This document shows, one piece after another, positions 62,711-64,000 of a stretch of 64,000 bases of DNA; the stretch's first letter is position 1, and each line of letters starts with the position of its first letter. Made by a program: the position numbers and the translations under genes. The DNA is from Pseudomonadota bacterium (lineage in GTDB: Bacteria > Bdellovibrionota > UBA1018). The stretch covers positions 1 to 64,000 of the forward strand of contig JAIXQO010000001.1 of the NCBI GenBank assembly GCA_027485695.1, given 5' to 3'. The notes under the pieces were generated by a model that did no database searches, was not told the origin of the DNA, and saw only the letters and a program-made list of their open reading frames with translations.

Positions 62711-63452
62711 CCTTAAGCGCGTGAAGTTGGGGATAGCGAATCTTCAGCGCCGAAACGAGGCGAACGTAGGTCTCGGTTTCACTTTCATCTACGGTATCGA
62801 TAACCAGGTCCGGGTGCGCGGGTTCCTCAAAAGGATCGGAGATTCCCGTAAAATTTTGGATCTCTCCGGATCGCGCTTTTTTATAGAGGCCCTTGGTGTC
62901 CCGAGATTCGCAAACCGCAAGCGACGTCTTGACGTAAACTTCGGCGTAGTTTGCAAATGTTTCCCGGTTATCACGACGGGTTTCCTCATAAGGCGTGATG
63001 AACGATGCGACGACGAAAGCGCCCTTAGACTCGAGCTTCGCGGCAATAAAACTCATGCTTTTCAAATGACGAAGTCGTTCCTCTTTCGAGAATCCACGAT
63101 CCTGAAAGAAGTTACGAATCACGTCGCCGTCTAGGAACTCGACCGAGTAACCGTTCGCCTGAAGGTCCCCAAAAAGACGACGAGCTAAAGTCGTTTTCCC
63201 CGCCCCGCTGAGTCCCGTAAACCAGATCACCGCTGGAGTGATATCTCGCTTGCCCCAGCCGACACGGTTCCAGATACGTTCGTGGAAGTAAAACAGCGCG
63301 ATCTTAGATCCCGCGTCGAGCAGGCCAGCGCTCAGGCTCATTTTCAATTCATGGGTGATGACGTAGACCACCGCCATAGTCGCCAGTGTCCCGAGAACTC
63401 GGTAAGAGACTGCCTTAGTGAGTGATCGAAAAGGATGATCTTCAAAGCGCAT
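62703..63452 (-). CDS. cysC: DUF2061 membrane domain fused to APS kinase (CysC)
   Basis: Residues 1-62 are a DUF2061-type two-helix membrane domain (RSLTKAVSYRVLGTLAT, SLSAGLLDAGSKIALFYFHE). Residues 70-245 are adenylylsulfate kinase, with P-loop GLSGAGKTT at 80-88, LDGDVIRNFF and FITPYEETR. APS kinase phosphorylates adenylyl sulfate to PAPS, completing the pathway of cysD-cysN. The fusion would place it at the inner membrane. It is convergent with cysN, so it has a separate promoter. Confidence 0.95.
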   Translation of the reverse strand: MRFEDHPFRSLTKAVSYRVLGTLATMAVVYVITHELKMSLSAGLLDAGSKIALFYFHERIWNRVGWGKRDITPAVIWFTGLSGAGKTTLARRLFGDLQANGYSVEFLDGDVIRNFFQDRGFSKEERLRHLKSMSFIAAKLESKGAFVVASFITPYEETRRDNRETFANYAEVYVKTSLAVCESRDTKGLYKKARSGEIQNFTGISDPFEEPAHPDLVIDTVDESETETYVRLVSALKIRYPQLHALKVN

Positions 63453-63552
63453 ATACGGTACCGCCGCATATCATAAGGCAAATAAGCCAAAAGACCAGCC
63501 GGGAAATCCGTAACCGCTTGATTCCAAGCTGCCACTAAGAGAAAAATATCTA

Positions 63553-64000
63553 ATGGCTATGGACTTGATCGCTCGACGTCAGGAAGCACTCCGCTTGGGA
63601 TTCGATGGATCAAAGATCCGTGAGAAATTCCCAGGTCAAATCATTCGTTTCGTTATCTTAATGGTATTGTCCTTACTCGGGACCCGGTTCATCCTCGTTT
63701 CCGATTCCGTATTTCTATCTGTACTCATGAGCCTAGGTTTGGGTCTCGTGTACGCGTCTCTTGGGATGTTCACGCACGACTTCCTGCATGGGACGATTTG
63801 GGAGCCCAGAAGCGTCCTTGGTAAAGCGATTTCAAAAGCCATGTCTTTCTTCGGCATGTTTATTCTCGGGCTTTCGCCGGAGCTTTGGAAAGTTTGGCAC
63901 AATCGCGTGCATCACTACCGCACCAACGAACCAGGTGCCGATCCCGATTCTTTTGGACTCTGGTCCGAGTTTCAAAAATTACCGATGAACGAACTGATCC
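63553..64000 (+). CDS. Fatty-acid desaturase, 3' end outside the window
   Basis: The frame opens MAMDLIARRQEALRLG at 63553 and is still open at base 64000 (149 codons). It has membrane helices and two histidine boxes of the di-iron desaturases, THDFLHG and HNRVHHYRT; the third box would lie beyond the window. It differs from the desaturase at 35333. The ribosome-binding site (AAGAGAAA) is weak. Confidence 0.9.
   Translation, partial: MAMDLIARRQEALRLGFDGSKIREKFPGQIIRFVILMVLSLLGTRFILVSDSVFLSVLMSLGLGLVYASLGMFTHDFLHGTIWEPRSVLGKAISKAMSFFGMFILGLSPELWKVWHNRVHHYRTNEPGADPDSFGLWSEFQKLPMNELI

Noticed and set aside
1..64000. tRNA, rRNA, CRISPR arrays, insertion sequences or phage genes
   Set aside because: Reading both strands I found no cloverleaf-like genes, no regular repeat-spacer arrays and no transposase or integrase motifs that I could support.

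Overview
The window comes from a Gram-negative bacterial chromosome of mid GC content. The outer-membrane beta-barrel, TolC-type, LolD/MacB-type and many Sec-signal proteins show two membranes. The dense gene packing, the many small secreted proteins without obvious families, and the mix of MMPL/RND exporters with phenolic-lipid genes suggest a Bdellovibrionota/Oligoflexia-type or other deltaproteobacteria-like lineage. That placement is an inference; no rRNA or marker gene is present to fix it. I see no tRNA, rRNA, CRISPR array, insertion sequence or phage module.

Layout. 1-3.6 kb: the end of a HigA-type antitoxin, a glyoxalase-like protein, two orphan secreted proteins and gene-poor spacers. 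3.6-6.4 kb: a two-component locus (single-domain receiver, soluble PAS histidine kinase, OmpR-type regulator). 6.4-12.7 kb: secreted HAD phosphatase, secreted alpha/beta hydrolase, LysE/ArgO exporter, mercaptopyruvate-type sulfurtransferase and hypotheticals. 12.4-14 kb: an island of very small proteins (basic 50-aa protein, zinc-ribbon pair, RRM protein). 14.7-18.8 kb: two large secreted proteins of unknown role, one with a papain-like Cys/His/Asp signature and one with four exact-length 26-residue repeats. 18.8-21 kb: LysR regulator divergent from a zinc alcohol dehydrogenase. 21-26.4 kb: a heavy-metal RND operon with an unusually small adaptor. 26.5-28.9 kb: receiver-domain remnant, ETHE1-like metallo-hydrolase, beta-carbonic anhydrase, GNAT enzyme.

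28.9-39 kb holds what looks like a natural-product operon. It encodes a cyclase-family hydrolase (probably separate), a PLP aminotransferase, an ATP-grasp ligase, a three-gene ABC-2 exporter, a D-2-hydroxyacid dehydrogenase, a membrane desaturase, a PaaK-like adenylating enzyme and a second ATP-grasp ligase. Most junctions overlap by 4-8 bases. It contains no NRPS or PKS module, so it would be a non-ribosomal, ligase-based pathway with its own exporter.

39.5-45.8 kb is a second biosynthetic operon: flavoprotein, type III polyketide synthase, isoprenylcysteine-methyltransferase-like enzyme fused in frame to a YceI lipocalin-like domain, and an MMPL exporter. It is transcribed away from a membrane-anchored LuxR-type regulator. 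The enzyme set matches phenolic-lipid (alkylresorcinol/alkylquinone) synthesis, with added candidate carrier and export functions.

45.8-64 kb: CBS protein, LolCDE/MacB-like ABC pair, DUF4105-like secreted protein, a second secreted hydrolase, an (alpha/alpha)6 glycosidase next to a family-4 glycosyltransferase with a signal peptide, a winged-helix protein overlapping tail to tail with a ligase-associated DNA exonuclease, a strongly codon-biased secreted protein with two uracil-DNA-glycosylase-like domains, a 7TM histidine kinase, the sulfate activation genes cysD-cysN with a convergent DUF2061-CysC fusion, and the start of a second desaturase cut by the window end.
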